Positions 1 through 7,932 of a stretch of 64,000 nucleotides of DNA are shown piece after piece. The DNA comes from Shewanella sp. GD04112. Lineage in GTDB: Bacteria > Pseudomonadota > Gammaproteobacteria > Enterobacterales > Shewanellaceae. Made by a program: the position numbers and the translations under genes. The stretch covers positions 248,001 through 312,000 of the forward strand of contig NZ_JAOEAL010000001.1 in the NCBI RefSeq assembly GCF_029835735.1, read 5' to 3'. The notes below the pieces were generated by a model that was not told the DNA's origin, searched no databases, and was given only the letters and a program-made list of their open reading frames with translations. How positions within the stretch are numbered: the first letter of the stretch is position 1; the number at the start of each line of letters is the position of its first letter.

Positions 1-145
1 CGGTACTTCACTACTAATTATGGTAGTCGTAATCATGGACTTCATGGCTCAGGTTCAGACCCATATGATGTCACATCAGTATGAGTCTGTGATGAAGAAA
101 GCTAACCTAGTAAACAAAGCGAACTTAGATCGCTTTGGTCGCTAA
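1..145 (+). CDS. secY: Protein translocase subunit SecY, C-terminal end (partial)
   Basis: Only the last 47 codons are present; the gene starts before the window. The visible part is the end of the last membrane helix (LIMVVVIMDFMAQVQ) followed by a basic cytoplasmic tail that ends NLDRFGR and a TAA at 143-145. SecY is the channel subunit of the SecYEG translocase in the inner membrane. The identification rests on this tail and on the position directly before rpmJ, which is the normal end of the spc operon in gammaproteobacteria. Confidence 0.9.
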   Translation, partial: GTSLLIMVVVIMDFMAQVQTHMMSHQYESVMKKANLVNKANLDRFGR

Positions 146-166
146 GTAGCTTTACGGAGTGATGAA

Positions 167-280
167 ATGAAAGTTCGAGCTTCCGTGAAGAAGATCTGCC
201 GTAACTGCAAGATCGTCAAGCGTAGTGGCGTTGTACGCGTTATCTGTGTTGAACCAAAACACAAACAGCGTCAAGGCTAA
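167..280 (+). CDS. rpmJ: 50S ribosomal protein L36
   Basis: This 37-codon gene encodes a very basic small protein beginning MKVRASVKKICRNCKIVKR. Cysteines of the zinc-ribbon form of L36 are visible (CRNC near residues 11-14, a further Cys at residue 27 and a His in the KHKQRQG tail). It is a structural component of the large ribosomal subunit. The ATG at 167 is chosen because the ATG at 162 is followed within two codons by a stop. It lies 21 bp after secY, in the usual gene order, and is probably cotranscribed with it. Confidence 0.97.
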   Translation: MKVRASVKKICRNCKIVKRSGVVRVICVEPKHKQRQG

Positions 281-290
281 TTGAAAGATT

Positions 291-314
291 GTTCAGCCCA
301 GTTTTGGGCTGAAC
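291..314. other. Hairpin between rpmJ and rpsM
   Basis: A 10-bp perfect inverted repeat (GTTCAGCCCA / TGGGCTGAAC) with a 4-base loop lies 10 bp after the rpmJ stop. No strong T-run follows it, so it is more likely an attenuating or RNA-processing structure between the spc and alpha operons than a full terminator. Confidence 0.6.
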
Positions 315-324
315 AAAATATTGT

Positions 325-400
325 TTGCAAATCTGTCAACTGTCGAGTATCCTTTCGGGCTTTTCGCAGTTGGCCTTTAACTTAAGGAGTGCATAGTGGC
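325..400 (+). promoter_or_regulatory. Alpha operon leader (S4 translational repressor site, Alpha_RBS type)
   Basis: The leader before rpsM contains the block GAGTATCC...CGGGCTTTTC and an AAGGAGTGCATAGTGGCCCG start region that match what is known of the E. coli alpha operon leader. In E. coli this RNA folds into a pseudoknot bound by ribosomal protein S4, which represses rpsM, rpsK, rpsD and rplQ. Assignment is from remembered sequence similarity; the pseudoknot was not folded. Confidence 0.65.
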
Positions 401-752
401 CCGTATCGCTGGCATTAACATTCCTGATCAAAAGCATACAGTCATCGCATTGACTGCAATTTTCGGCATCGGCCGTACTCGCGCTAGAGCAATCTGCGCA
501 GCTACGTCAATTGCTGAAACTGCTAAGATCAAGGAATTGAGCGAAGCTCAAATCGACACCCTACGCGAAGAAGTTGCCAAATACTTAGTAGAAGGTGACT
601 TACGTCGTGAGATTTCCATGAACATCAAGCGTCTGATGGACCTTGGTTGCTATCGTGGTCTCCGCCATCGTCGTAGCCTGCCTCTTCGTGGGCAACGTAC
701 TAAGACCAATGCGCGTACGCGTAAAGGTCCACGTAAACCAATCAAGAAGTAA
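396..752 (+). CDS. rpsM: 30S ribosomal protein S13
   Basis: The 118-residue protein starts MARIAGINIPDQKH and ends in a basic tail (RTKTNARTRKGPRKPIKK), both typical of bacterial S13. S13 sits in the head of the small subunit and contacts the P-site tRNA and the large subunit. The start codon is GTG at 396, preceded by AAGGAGT at 384-390. It is the first gene of the alpha operon and is probably controlled by S4 binding to the leader immediately upstream. Confidence 0.98.
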   Translation: MARIAGINIPDQKHTVIALTAIFGIGRTRARAICAATSIAETAKIKELSEAQIDTLREEVAKYLVEGDLRREISMNIKRLMDLGCYRGLRHRRSLPLRGQRTKTNARTRKGPRKPIKK

Positions 753-766
753 CGGGAAGGTAGACA

Positions 767-1159
767 ATGGCTAAAGTTCCGTCACGTTCTCCGCGTAAGC
801 GCGTACGTAAACAGGTTGCAGATGGCATGGCTCATATCCATGCTTCTTTCAACAACACAATTGTCACCATTACAGATCGTCAAGGTAATGCGTTGTCATG
901 GGCTACTTCAGGTGGTTCAGGTTTCCGTGGTTCACGTAAATCTACGCCATTTGCTGCACAGGTAGCTGCTGAGCGTGCAGGTGCTGCTGCTCAAGACTAC
1001 GGTTTAAAAAACCTTGAAGTGTTTGTGAAGGGTCCAGGTCCAGGTCGTGAATCAGCCATTCGTGCGCTGAACGCTGTTGGTTATAAAATTACCAACATTA
1101 CCGATGTGACGCCGATCCCTCATAATGGTTGTCGTCCTCCTAAAAAGCGTCGTGTATAA
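767..1159 (+). CDS. rpsK: 30S ribosomal protein S11
   Basis: The 130-residue product contains the S11 core ([19 protein letters not shown]) and the C-terminal signature [17 protein letters not shown]11 forms part of the platform of the small subunit near the mRNA exit. It follows rpsM after 14 bp with a GGGAAGG Shine-Dalgarno region and is part of the alpha operon. Confidence 0.98.
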
Positions 1160-1190
1160 CGCGTTTCATTAGGATAGTTGGAGAAAGATC

Positions 1191-1811
1191 ATGGCAAGAT
1201 ACTTGGGTCCCAAGCTCAAGCTCAGCCGCCGAGAAGGTACTGACCTTTTCTTAAAAAGCGGTGTGAGAGCAATCGATTCAAAGTGTAAACTGGAATCTGC
1301 ACCAGGACAGCATGGCGCTCGTAAGCCACGTCTGTCAGAGTACGGTTTACAGTTACGCGAAAAACAAAAAGTTCGTCGTATTTACGGTGTGTTAGAAAAG
1401 CAATTCCGTAACTACTACAAAGAGGCTGCACGTCTGAAAGGCAACACTGGTGAGAACCTGTTGCAACTTTTAGAAACTCGTTTAGATAACGTTGTTTATC
1501 GTATGGGTTTCGGTGCGACTCGTGCAGAATCACGTCAGCTAGTAAGCCATAAATCAATTATGGTTAACGGTCGTGTTGTTAACATTCCGTCATTCAAAGT
1601 GTCTGCGAATGATGTTGTAAGCATCCGTGAAAAGTCACGCACTCAAGCTCGTATCAAAGCGGCTTTAGAAGTGGCTGCTCAACGCGAGAAGCCTACATGG
1701 GTTGAAGTCGACAGCGCGAAAATGGAAGGTGCTTTCAAGCGTATTCCAGAACGTAGCGATTTGTCTGCGGAAATTAACGAACAGCTGATCGTCGAGCTTT
1801 ACTCTAAGTAA
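1191..1811 (+). CDS. rpsD: 30S ribosomal protein S4
   Basis: The 206-residue protein has the S4 N-terminal domain (MARYLGPKLKLSRREGTDLFL) and an S4 RNA-binding domain around residues 95-155 (RLDNVVYRMGFGATRAESRQ, then VSHKSIMVNGRVVNIPSF). S4 nucleates assembly of the 30S body. In E. coli it is also the translational repressor of this operon and can take part in rRNA antitermination. The length equals that of the E. coli protein. Confidence 0.98.
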   Translation: MARYLGPKLKLSRREGTDLFLKSGVRAIDSKCKLESAPGQHGARKPRLSEYGLQLREKQKVRRIYGVLEKQFRNYYKEAARLKGNTGENLLQLLETRLDNVVYRMGFGATRAESRQLVSHKSIMVNGRVVNIPSFKVSANDVVSIREKSRTQARIKAALEVAAQREKPTWVEVDSAKMEGAFKRIPERSDLSAEINEQLIVELYSK

Positions 1812-1835
1812 GGCTAACAAACAAGAGAGGACACA

Positions 1836-2825
1836 ATGCAGGGTTCTGTTACAGAATTTCTTAAACCGCGTCTCGTTGATATCGAGCAGGTTAACTCAAC
1901 ACGTGCCAAGGTTACTTTGGAACCGCTTGAGCGTGGTTTCGGCCACACTTTAGGTAACGCGTTGCGTCGCATCCTATTGTCGTCTATGCCCGGCTGCGCG
2001 GTTACCGAAGTCGAGATTGACGGCGTACTGCACGAATACAGCAGTAAGGAAGGCGTACAAGAAGATATCCTTGAAATCTTGCTGAACCTGAAAGGGTTAG
2101 CAGTGACTATCGAGGGTAAAGACGAGGCTATGCTTACATTAAGCAAGTCCGGCGCAGGCCCTGTCATCGCAGCAGATATCACGCATGATGGTGATGTCAC
2201 TATCGTGAATCCTGATCATGTTATCTGTCATTTAACAGGTAACAATGATATCAGCATGCGTATTCGCGTTGAGCGTGGTCGTGGTTATGTGCCAGCATCT
2301 GCTCGTGCACAGACTGAAGACGATGATCGCCCAATCGGCCGTTTGCTGGTTGATGCTTCTTTCTCGCCAGTTGCACGTATTGCCTACAATGTAGAAGCAG
2401 CTCGTGTTGAACAGCGTACTGACTTGGATAAACTCGTTATCGATATGACCACTAACGGTACTATCGATCCTGAGGAAGCTATCCGTCGTTCTGCAACCAT
2501 CTTAGCTGAACAGCTGGATGCGTTTGTTGAGCTGCGCGACGTGACTGAGCCAGAAATGAAAGAAGAGAAGCCGGAGTTCGATCCGATTCTGTTGCGTCCT
2601 GTCGACGATTTAGAGCTAACTGTACGTTCGGCTAACTGTTTGAAAGCCGAAGCGATTCATTACATCGGAGATCTGGTACAGCGTACTGAAGTTGAGCTGC
2701 TGAAGACCCCTAACTTAGGTAAGAAGTCTCTTACTGAAATTAAGGACGTTTTAGCTTCTCGCGGACTGTCGTTAGGTATGCGTCTGGAAAACTGGCCTCC
2801 AGCTAGTTTAGCAGACGACCTATAA
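1836..2825 (+). CDS. rpoA: DNA-directed RNA polymerase alpha subunit
   Basis: The 329-residue protein has the expected length. The N-terminal dimerisation domain (roughly residues 1-230) includes the conserved block [21 protein letters not shown] linker follows, then the C-terminal domain (about 250-329) with [20 protein letters not shown], which binds UP elements and activators. It assembles beta and beta-prime into core RNA polymerase. The gene sits between rpsD and rplQ in the normal alpha operon order. Confidence 0.99.
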
Positions 2826-2865
2826 GTCTCAGGTTTGTACAGATTTAGGTTATAAGGATTAGGTC

Positions 2866-3261
2866 ATGCGCCATCGTAAGAGTGGTCGTCAACTTAACCG
2901 CAACAGCAGCCACCGCCAAGCTATGTTCCGTAACATGGCAAGCTCACTGGTTCGTCATGAGATCATCAAGACAACCGTAGCTAAAGCGAAAGAACTGCGT
3001 CGCGTAGTTGAGCCTCTGATAACACTTGCTAAGAGTGACAGCGTTGCAAACCGTCGTTTAGCGTTTGCACGTACTCGCGACGCTGAAGTCGTAGGTAAGT
3101 TATTCACTGAATTGGGTCCACGTTACCAGGAACGTCCTGGTGGCTACACCCGTATCCTTAAGTGCGGTTTACGTGCTGGTGATAAAGCCCCAATGGCTTA
3201 CATCGAGCTAGTAGGTCGTCCAGAAGCTGCTCAAGCTGTTGAAGTTGAAGCTGCTGAGTAA
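2866..3261 (+). CDS. rplQ: 50S ribosomal protein L17
   Basis: The 131-residue protein begins MRHRKSGRQLNRNSSHRQAM, the L17 signature, and contains RRVVEPLITLAK. L17 is a large-subunit protein near the polypeptide exit tunnel. It is the last gene of the alpha operon, 40 bp after rpoA, and is followed by a strong terminator. Confidence 0.98.
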   Translation: MRHRKSGRQLNRNSSHRQAMFRNMASSLVRHEIIKTTVAKAKELRRVVEPLITLAKSDSVANRRLAFARTRDAEVVGKLFTELGPRYQERPGGYTRILKCGLRAGDKAPMAYIELVGRPEAAQAVEVEAAE

Positions 3262-3279
3262 TTAAGGTTACAAAGATTG

Positions 3280-3307
3280 AAAAACCGGGCTCTAAGCCCG
3301 GTTTTTT
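3280..3307. terminator. Bidirectional rho-independent terminator
   Basis: The stem AACCGGGCT / AGCCCGGTT is preceded by an A-run and followed by seven T residues. It ends the alpha operon and, read on the other strand, can also end the convergent gene at 3327-4331. Confidence 0.92.
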
Positions 3308-3326
3308 TGTTTTTAGCGTTTCTTCT

Positions 3327-4331
3327 TTAATCAACCCAAGTCGTTTGTTTCTCAATTTCCTTTGGCAGTTTGAGTTGCCATTTCTTTATCGCTGCACGGC
3401 TAAATCGATATTGGCCAAGAGCATCCGTGATAGGGAAGATGTTCTCAGGCTTTTCTCCTGTGAGTATTCTAAGGGCCATGTCCGCAGCGATTGAGCCATG
3501 ATGATAGCCATCGAGCACATAGCCACCTAGATTGCCATTGGCATAGATGCTAAATCCCCAAAAGCCGAAATTCGGCACCGGCGTGTGGTTAGCAATCCAT
3601 TCGAGCAAGTTATCGGCATCCACTGATTGATCGTGTTCATCTCTGACTGCGTGATACAGCGCCACTACAATTGCACTATAACCATTATCCTTTGCCGCTC
3701 TGACTTGTTGTTGCCACTCTGCTAATTGGGCTAGCTGGAGAATGTGAACTTCGATATCACTTAACATGCTTGATGGTTGCTTACTGATGTACTCGGCCGC
3801 GATTTTCGAAGTATTGCTGCCATCGAAGAGCACTAGGATTTTACGATGCTTGGCTTGTGGCAATAATCTCTCGAGTAAGAGTAAGGAACGCTTGAGTAAG
3901 GGGCGCTCTAGCACGCCTGTGAAGCGTCTATGTTCATTTAAATGGTATTCCCGAGGATTCATATTCACCTCGAGGTAAACCACGGGAATTTGGCCGTGAT
4001 TGAGGCGTTTATGGAGATAATGAACGGCGTTGTCATCGGCAAGGATCACAAGTTGTGGTTGTTGCTCCACAATAAATTGCCAAGCGAGTTCTGCACGCTC
4101 GGCGTAGCGCTCTTTAGCTAAGCGCTTAGTGTCCATCTCAAAGTGGCTAACTTGATGTTGTGGTGTCAGTTTATCGGTAATGGCTTGATAGTATTCTTTA
4201 TCCCACTGATAGCCTTGATGGTAACTTTCGATAACCACCACTTTAGCAGCGTAGAGCATCAGCGGGTGACTGGTGAGCATTAGGAGTAGCAACAGTCGCC
4301 ATCTTTTGTTAAATGGCTTAATCACATTCAT
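3327..4331 (-). CDS. Periplasmic ABC-type substrate-binding protein family, ligand unknown
   Basis: The 334-residue product has an N-terminal basic region and hydrophobic segment ending in LMLYA-A, consistent with a Sec signal peptide (about residues 1-28). The mature part (VVVIESYHQGYQWDKEYYQ, then QPQLVILADDNAV, then GQIPVVYLEVN) resembles the two-lobed periplasmic-binding fold of the uncharacterised ABC substrate-binding family. No permease or ATPase gene is adjacent, so it may act as an orphan sensor or binding protein. It is a single-gene unit, convergent with rplQ. The ligand cannot be inferred. Confidence 0.6.
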   Translation of the reverse strand: MNVIKPFNKRWRLLLLLMLTSHPLMLYAAKVVVIESYHQGYQWDKEYYQAITDKLTPQHQVSHFEMDTKRLAKERYAERAELAWQFIVEQQPQLVILADDNAVHYLHKRLNHGQIPVVYLEVNMNPREYHLNEHRRFTGVLERPLLKRSLLLLERLLPQAKHRKILVLFDGSNTSKIAAEYISKQPSSMLSDIEVHILQLAQLAEWQQQVRAAKDNGYSAIVVALYHAVRDEHDQSVDADNLLEWIANHTPVPNFGFWGFSIYANGNLGGYVLDGYHHGSIAADMALRILTGEKPENIFPITDALGQYRFSRAAIKKWQLKLPKEIEKQTTWVD

Positions 4332-4394
4332 AGACAGCGTCCTGCTGGAAAACTGTCTTGAGTATAGTTCAGCCGTTAATTGTGAATGGACAAT

Positions 4395-4415
4395 AAAAAA
4401 GCCTCCGAAGAGGCT
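4395..4415 (-). terminator. Terminator of the ccmABCDE operon
   Basis: The stem AGCCTC / GAGGCT with a CGAA tetraloop on the plus strand is preceded by a run of A, giving a T-run after the stem on the minus strand. It lies 30 bp beyond the ccmE stop codon. Confidence 0.82.
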
Positions 4416-4445
4416 CTTTGTTTATCTAAATTTACAGCATGGCGA

Positions 4446-4931
4446 TTATTGCGCCGCCGATTTTTGCTGGCTGTAATCTAACTTTTCATGTTTTTGGCCC
4501 ATGGCTTCGGCCACTTCTGGCGGCATGTAGTTTTCGTCATGCTTAGCCAGTACTTCGGTTGCGGCCAATTTGCCGTCTTCACCTAATACACCTTGTGCCA
4601 CAATACCTTGGCCTTCGCGGAACAGATCCGGCAGCAGATCGTCATAGGTCACGAGAATTTCGCCACCTAATGAGTCATGCACGGCAAATTGCACGTGCAG
4701 GCTGTTTGGATCGCGCACCATAGAACCAACCGTTACCATACCGCCTACGCGAATACGTTGGCCCGCTTCGGGTTTAACACCGGTATCGGTTTTACCGTGT
4801 ACGATCTCCGACGGTGTATAGAATAAGTTTAAGTTGGAGTTCAGCGCATACAGCAGAAGCGAAGCAATCGCGGCTACGCCACCGATTAATGCTACAGCTA
4901 ACGTCAGTCTCTTTTTGCGTCTTGGGTTCAC
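4446..4931 (-). CDS. ccmE: Cytochrome c maturation heme chaperone CcmE
   Basis: The 161-residue protein has an N-terminal membrane anchor (about residues 8-30) and a periplasmic OB-fold domain. The heme-binding histidine is visible as His131 in the motif [13 protein letters not shown], equivalent to the E. coli covalent heme ligand. CcmE accepts heme from CcmC with help from CcmAB and carries it through the periplasm to the CcmF/CcmH ligation complex. Its start overlaps the ccmD stop by 4 bp (ATGA), indicating translational coupling. It is the last gene of the ccmABCDE operon. Confidence 0.97.
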
Positions 4932-5128
4932 GATTTGGTACTCCTAGTCTCTTTAAGGCGTTCTTCGCGGTTCATCTTCTTCGCGATTTCAATCAGTACT
5001 TTGCGCTTTTGGCGCGCACTAGTGATGATCAGCGTCGATAAACAGAAGAAGGTCACGCCATAGGCAAGCCATACATAAAAGGCATAGCCACCCATGTTGA
5101 AAAAATCACTGATAGAATCGAATTGCAT
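4928..5128 (-). CDS. ccmD: Heme exporter protein CcmD
   Basis: This 66-residue protein has one transmembrane helix (about residues 14-38, [19 protein letters not shown]) followed by a strongly basic, charged tail. That is the typical form of CcmD, which stabilises the CcmABC-CcmE complex and helps release heme-loaded CcmE. The stop of ccmC overlaps its start by one base, and its own stop overlaps ccmE by 4 bp. CcmD sequences are poorly conserved, so position is an important part of the evidence. Confidence 0.93.
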
Positions 5129-5874
5129 TATTTGACCTCCTCAGCTTTAGCAAGTTCACGCACCCAAGGGCGCATGCCGTTTCTTGCTAAGATTTCTGCT
5201 CTAAATCTCACAATTGTGATAGCCCCTATCATAAGGCCGAAACCTAAAATATTGATTAAAAGTGGGTATAACATTTCGCTCGACATAGTCGATTTAGAGG
5301 TAATTTTGATAGTTGATGGTTGATGCAGAGAGCTCCACCATTCAACCGAGTATTTGATGATCGGAATGTTGATCACGCCGACGATCGCTAAGATCCCTGC
5401 TGCACGTGCTGCCAGCACTTTGTCTTCGAAGGAAGCATAGAGCGAGATAACGCCCAAGTAGAGGAATAGCAGAACTAATTCAGACGTTAGACGCGCATCC
5501 CATACCCACCAAGTCCCCCACATGGGCTTACCCCAAGTCGCACCAGTAAAGAGGGCGATAAAGGTAATCACGGCACCAATAGGTGCAATGGATGCGGCGG
5601 CCCAATCAGCCAGTTTAATTTGCCATACGAGGCCGATAAATGCGGCTGTCGCCATACCCATGTAGGCGGCCATTGACATTGAGGCTGCTGGAACATGGAT
5701 AAAGATAATCCGGTAGCTGTCGCCCTGTTGATAATCTGTTGGAGCAAACATTAATCCCCATACCGTGCCGACGGCAATAAAAAGGCAGGCTAAGGTGGCA
5801 AACCATGGAAATAATGTTCCTGATAATTTGTAAGCGCGCTCAGGATCCGCGTAAGGGTGTAACCATTTCCACAT
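5128..5874 (-). CDS. ccmC: Heme handling protein CcmC
   Basis: The 248-residue integral membrane protein has six predicted helices and the tryptophan-rich WWD motif (WGTWWVWDARLTSELVL, around residues 120-136) that defines the heme-handling protein family. Conserved histidines flank it (FIHVPAAS before, HQPST after). CcmC presents heme to CcmE at the periplasmic face. It lies between ccmB and ccmD, with 1 bp separating it from ccmB. Confidence 0.97.
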   Translation of the reverse strand: MWKWLHPYADPERAYKLSGTLFPWFATLACLFIAVGTVWGLMFAPTDYQQGDSYRIIFIHVPAASMSMAAYMGMATAAFIGLVWQIKLADWAAASIAPIGAVITFIALFTGATWGKPMWGTWWVWDARLTSELVLLFLYLGVISLYASFEDKVLAARAAGILAIVGVINIPIIKYSVEWWSSLHQPSTIKITSKSTMSSEMLYPLLINILGFGLMIGAITIVRFRAEILARNGMRPWVRELAKAEEVK

Positions 5875-5875
5875 T

Positions 5876-6562
5876 TTAGTTAGTACTCACTCGCAGAGAT
5901 GCACCAATTGCAAAGGGTGCTAAGGTTAACGAACCGATCAACATGGCGCCAATTATAGCGAGCTGACCATCATAGGGTAAATTCATTCCTGCAGCATCTA
6001 TGGCGCTGGTCGCGAAAATCAGCACAGGAATATAAAGTGGTAAAATAAGCAGACTCAGTAACACGCCGCCTTTACGCAGACCCACGGTTAGGGCCACACC
6101 AATTGCGCCTAAGAGGGATAATACTGGTGTGCCCAGTGCGAGTGTTGCAATCAGCGCACCATAACTGTTGGCGTCTAAATTGAGCAGCACCGCCAGCAAG
6201 GGCGCGATAATAATCAGTGGCACGCCAGTCAGTAGCCAGTGGGCTAATACTTTGGCCAATACCAATACCGAGAGTGGCTGTGGGCTGAGTAGCATTTGCT
6301 CTAAGCTGCCATCGCTAAAGTCGGCTTTAAATAGACGCTCGAGTGAAAGCATAGACGCCAGTAATGCCGCAACCCAAATAATCCCAGGAGCAATACGGGC
6401 TAGCATTTGTGGTTCAGGACCAATTCCCAAAGGGAATAGAGTCACAACCATGATGAAGAATAACAAGGGATTAAAGATATCGCCGCGGTGACGAATGGCG
6501 ATTTTTAGATCCCGCTGCAGTAATGTTAAAAACGCTTGGGTAAAGCTGATGCCTCTTTTCAT
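5876..6562 (-). CDS. ccmB: Heme exporter membrane subunit CcmB
   Basis: The 228-residue protein has about six hydrophobic helices and the CcmB pattern near the N-terminus (RDLKIAIRHRGDIFNPLLFF), with LFKADFSDGSLEQMLLSP following. It is the membrane partner of the ATPase CcmA; the CcmAB transporter uses ATP hydrolysis to release heme-bound CcmE from CcmC. It begins 11 bp after ccmA. Confidence 0.97.
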   Translation of the reverse strand: MKRGISFTQAFLTLLQRDLKIAIRHRGDIFNPLLFFIMVVTLFPLGIGPEPQMLARIAPGIIWVAALLASMLSLERLFKADFSDGSLEQMLLSPQPLSVLVLAKVLAHWLLTGVPLIIIAPLLAVLLNLDANSYGALIATLALGTPVLSLLGAIGVALTVGLRKGGVLLSLLILPLYIPVLIFATSAIDAAGMNLPYDGQLAIIGAMLIGSLTLAPFAIGASLRVSTN

Positions 6563-6573
6563 TATGCCAAACC

Positions 6574-7224
6574 TTATACGAAGCGATAATCTAGACGAAT
6601 TTTACGAAGCCTATCATCTTTGATAATGCCCATATCTTGGTGAGTGGTGAGGATCACGCAGCCACCATTATCCGCATGTTGAATAAATAACTGTTCAAGC
6701 TCTTCGACACCTCTTTTATCGATTGCGGTAAAAGGCTCATCGAGGATCCACACTTTACAGTCATTGTGCCAGAGTCTGGCTAGTGCTGTACGGCGGTGTT
6801 GACCAGCGGATAAATGCCCGGCGAGAGCTTCCTCAAACCCGGCTAAATTCACTTTAGCGAGAATGGCGGAAGTATCGAAATCATCATAGCCACTGATTCT
6901 TAAATTGAAGTTAAGGTTTTCTTCAGCGGTTAATTCGGATTTCACCCCGGCAAGATGGCCTAAATACAATAGGTCTTCGTTATATTCGTCGCGGCAACGG
7001 TTAATATCTTCATTGAGATAAAAAGTTTGTCCAGCGTAGGGACGAGATAAGCCTGCCAATATACGTAATAAACTGGTTTTGCCGGCGCCATTTGGGCCTT
7101 CGATCTGGACGATATCGCCAGCATTAATATCAAAACTTAATTCATCAAACAGGATGCGTTCTTCGCGGATACATGTCAGCTTGCTCGCCGATACCAGTGT
7201 GTTTACTGAAGTTATATTTGTCAC
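6574..7224 (-). CDS. ccmA: Cytochrome c biogenesis ATP-binding protein CcmA
   Basis: The 216-residue ABC ATPase has a Walker A (EGPNGAGKTSLLR, near residues 38-50), a signature region (HLSAGQHRRTALARL) and a Walker B (KVWILDEPFTAID), followed by the H-loop LTTHQD. The signature reads LSAGQ rather than LSGGQ, as in many CcmA proteins. It is the first gene of the minus-strand ccmABCDE operon. Confidence 0.97.
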   Translation of the reverse strand: MTNITSVNTLVSASKLTCIREERILFDELSFDINAGDIVQIEGPNGAGKTSLLRILAGLSRPYAGQTFYLNEDINRCRDEYNEDLLYLGHLAGVKSELTAEENLNFNLRISGYDDFDTSAILAKVNLAGFEEALAGHLSAGQHRRTALARLWHNDCKVWILDEPFTAIDKRGVEELEQLFIQHADNGGCVILTTHQDMGIIKDDRLRKIRLDYRFV

Positions 7225-7549
7225 TGAACCCTCTATCTCAAGCCGGAAGGAAACACAAGTGATTCTAACACAAACGATATTGCGGGGTTTACACTTGCTT
7301 AATACTAGATGTCAGCAATTTGATGTGGTTCCAATAACCGCAATATTTCTCGAACTAATCGAACTTTTTTAATACTTGCTAATATATTAACGAATTTGTC
7401 ACGCTTGTCGCCTTATATCATTTGTGCTGAGATTCTAATCACAAAAAGATGAGATTTATTGAAGTTTGTAGTAATCTTAGTTCGCTATAATGAGTCTGCC
7501 TCAAAGGGCAGCGAGAGCTTTGTACGTATTTGCATTAGGAACATTGAAC
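7225..7549. promoter_or_regulatory. Divergent promoter region between ccmA and scyA
   Basis: This 325-bp AT-rich region must hold promoters for both ccmA and scyA. A perfect TATAAT hexamer lies at 7486-7491, about 60 bp before the scyA start, without a clear consensus -35. An interrupted repeat TTTGTG...CACAAA lies upstream of it, but its half-site spacing is too wide for a standard CRP site. Confidence 0.5.
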
Positions 7550-7849
7550 ATGAAAAAACTGTTAGCAATGACTGCAGTCGCTGCTTTGACTATGTCAGTC
7601 AACGTTTCAGCTCAAGATGCTGAAGCTATTTTCAACAAGGCATGTACCGTATGCCACAGCATGGGTGTTGCTGGTGCTCCAAAGGCGCACAACGCTGCTG
7701 AGTGGGAACCACGCTTAGCAAAAGGTATGGACACTCTGTTACACAGTGTAAAAACTGGCTTAAACGCAATGCCACCAGGTGGTATGTGTACTGATTGTAC
7801 TGACGAAGATTACAAAGCAGCTATCGAGTTTATGTCTAAAGCTCAGTAA
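7550..7849 (+). CDS. scyA: Monoheme cytochrome c5, ScyA type
   Basis: The 99-residue precursor has a signal peptide (MKKLLAMTAVAALTMSVNVSA) and one heme c motif, CTVCH at residues 32-36. The region AMPPGGMC carries the likely Met axial ligand, and a second cysteine pair (CTDC) is typical of cytochromes c5. In Shewanella, ScyA is a small periplasmic electron shuttle, for example to a cytochrome c peroxidase. The ATG at 7550, after TTAGGAAC, is preferred over an upstream start at 7490 that would put 20 residues before the signal peptide. It lies inside the ccm locus, which matures it. Confidence 0.93.
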   Translation: MKKLLAMTAVAALTMSVNVSAQDAEAIFNKACTVCHSMGVAGAPKAHNAAEWEPRLAKGMDTLLHSVKTGLNAMPPGGMCTDCTDEDYKAAIEFMSKAQ

Positions 7850-7862
7850 TTTTTGCAGTGTT

Positions 7863-7890
7863 AAAAAAACCGGCATTAGCCGGTTTTTTT
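7863..7890. terminator. Bidirectional terminator between scyA and ccmI
   Basis: The stem CCGGC / GCCGG with loop ATTA is flanked by seven A residues on the left and seven T residues on the right, so it can terminate scyA on the plus strand and the convergent ccmI on the minus strand. Confidence 0.9.
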
Positions 7891-7896
7891 ATGTCT

Positions 7897-7918
7897 GCGC
7901 TAAGCCGAAACTTAGCGC
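7897..7918. other. Second hairpin in the scyA-ccmI gap
   Basis: An 8-bp inverted repeat GCGCTAAG / CTTAGCGC with a 6-base loop lies just after the terminator. It has no adjacent T-run on either strand; it may protect the ccmI mRNA 3' end. Confidence 0.5.
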
Positions 7919-7932
7919 TAGGTGCGGATAAT

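Noticed and set aside
7419..7445. TTTGTG...CACAAA repeat upstream of scyA as a CRP site
   Set aside because: The gap between half-sites is too long for CRP (needs six bases between TGTGA and TCACA).
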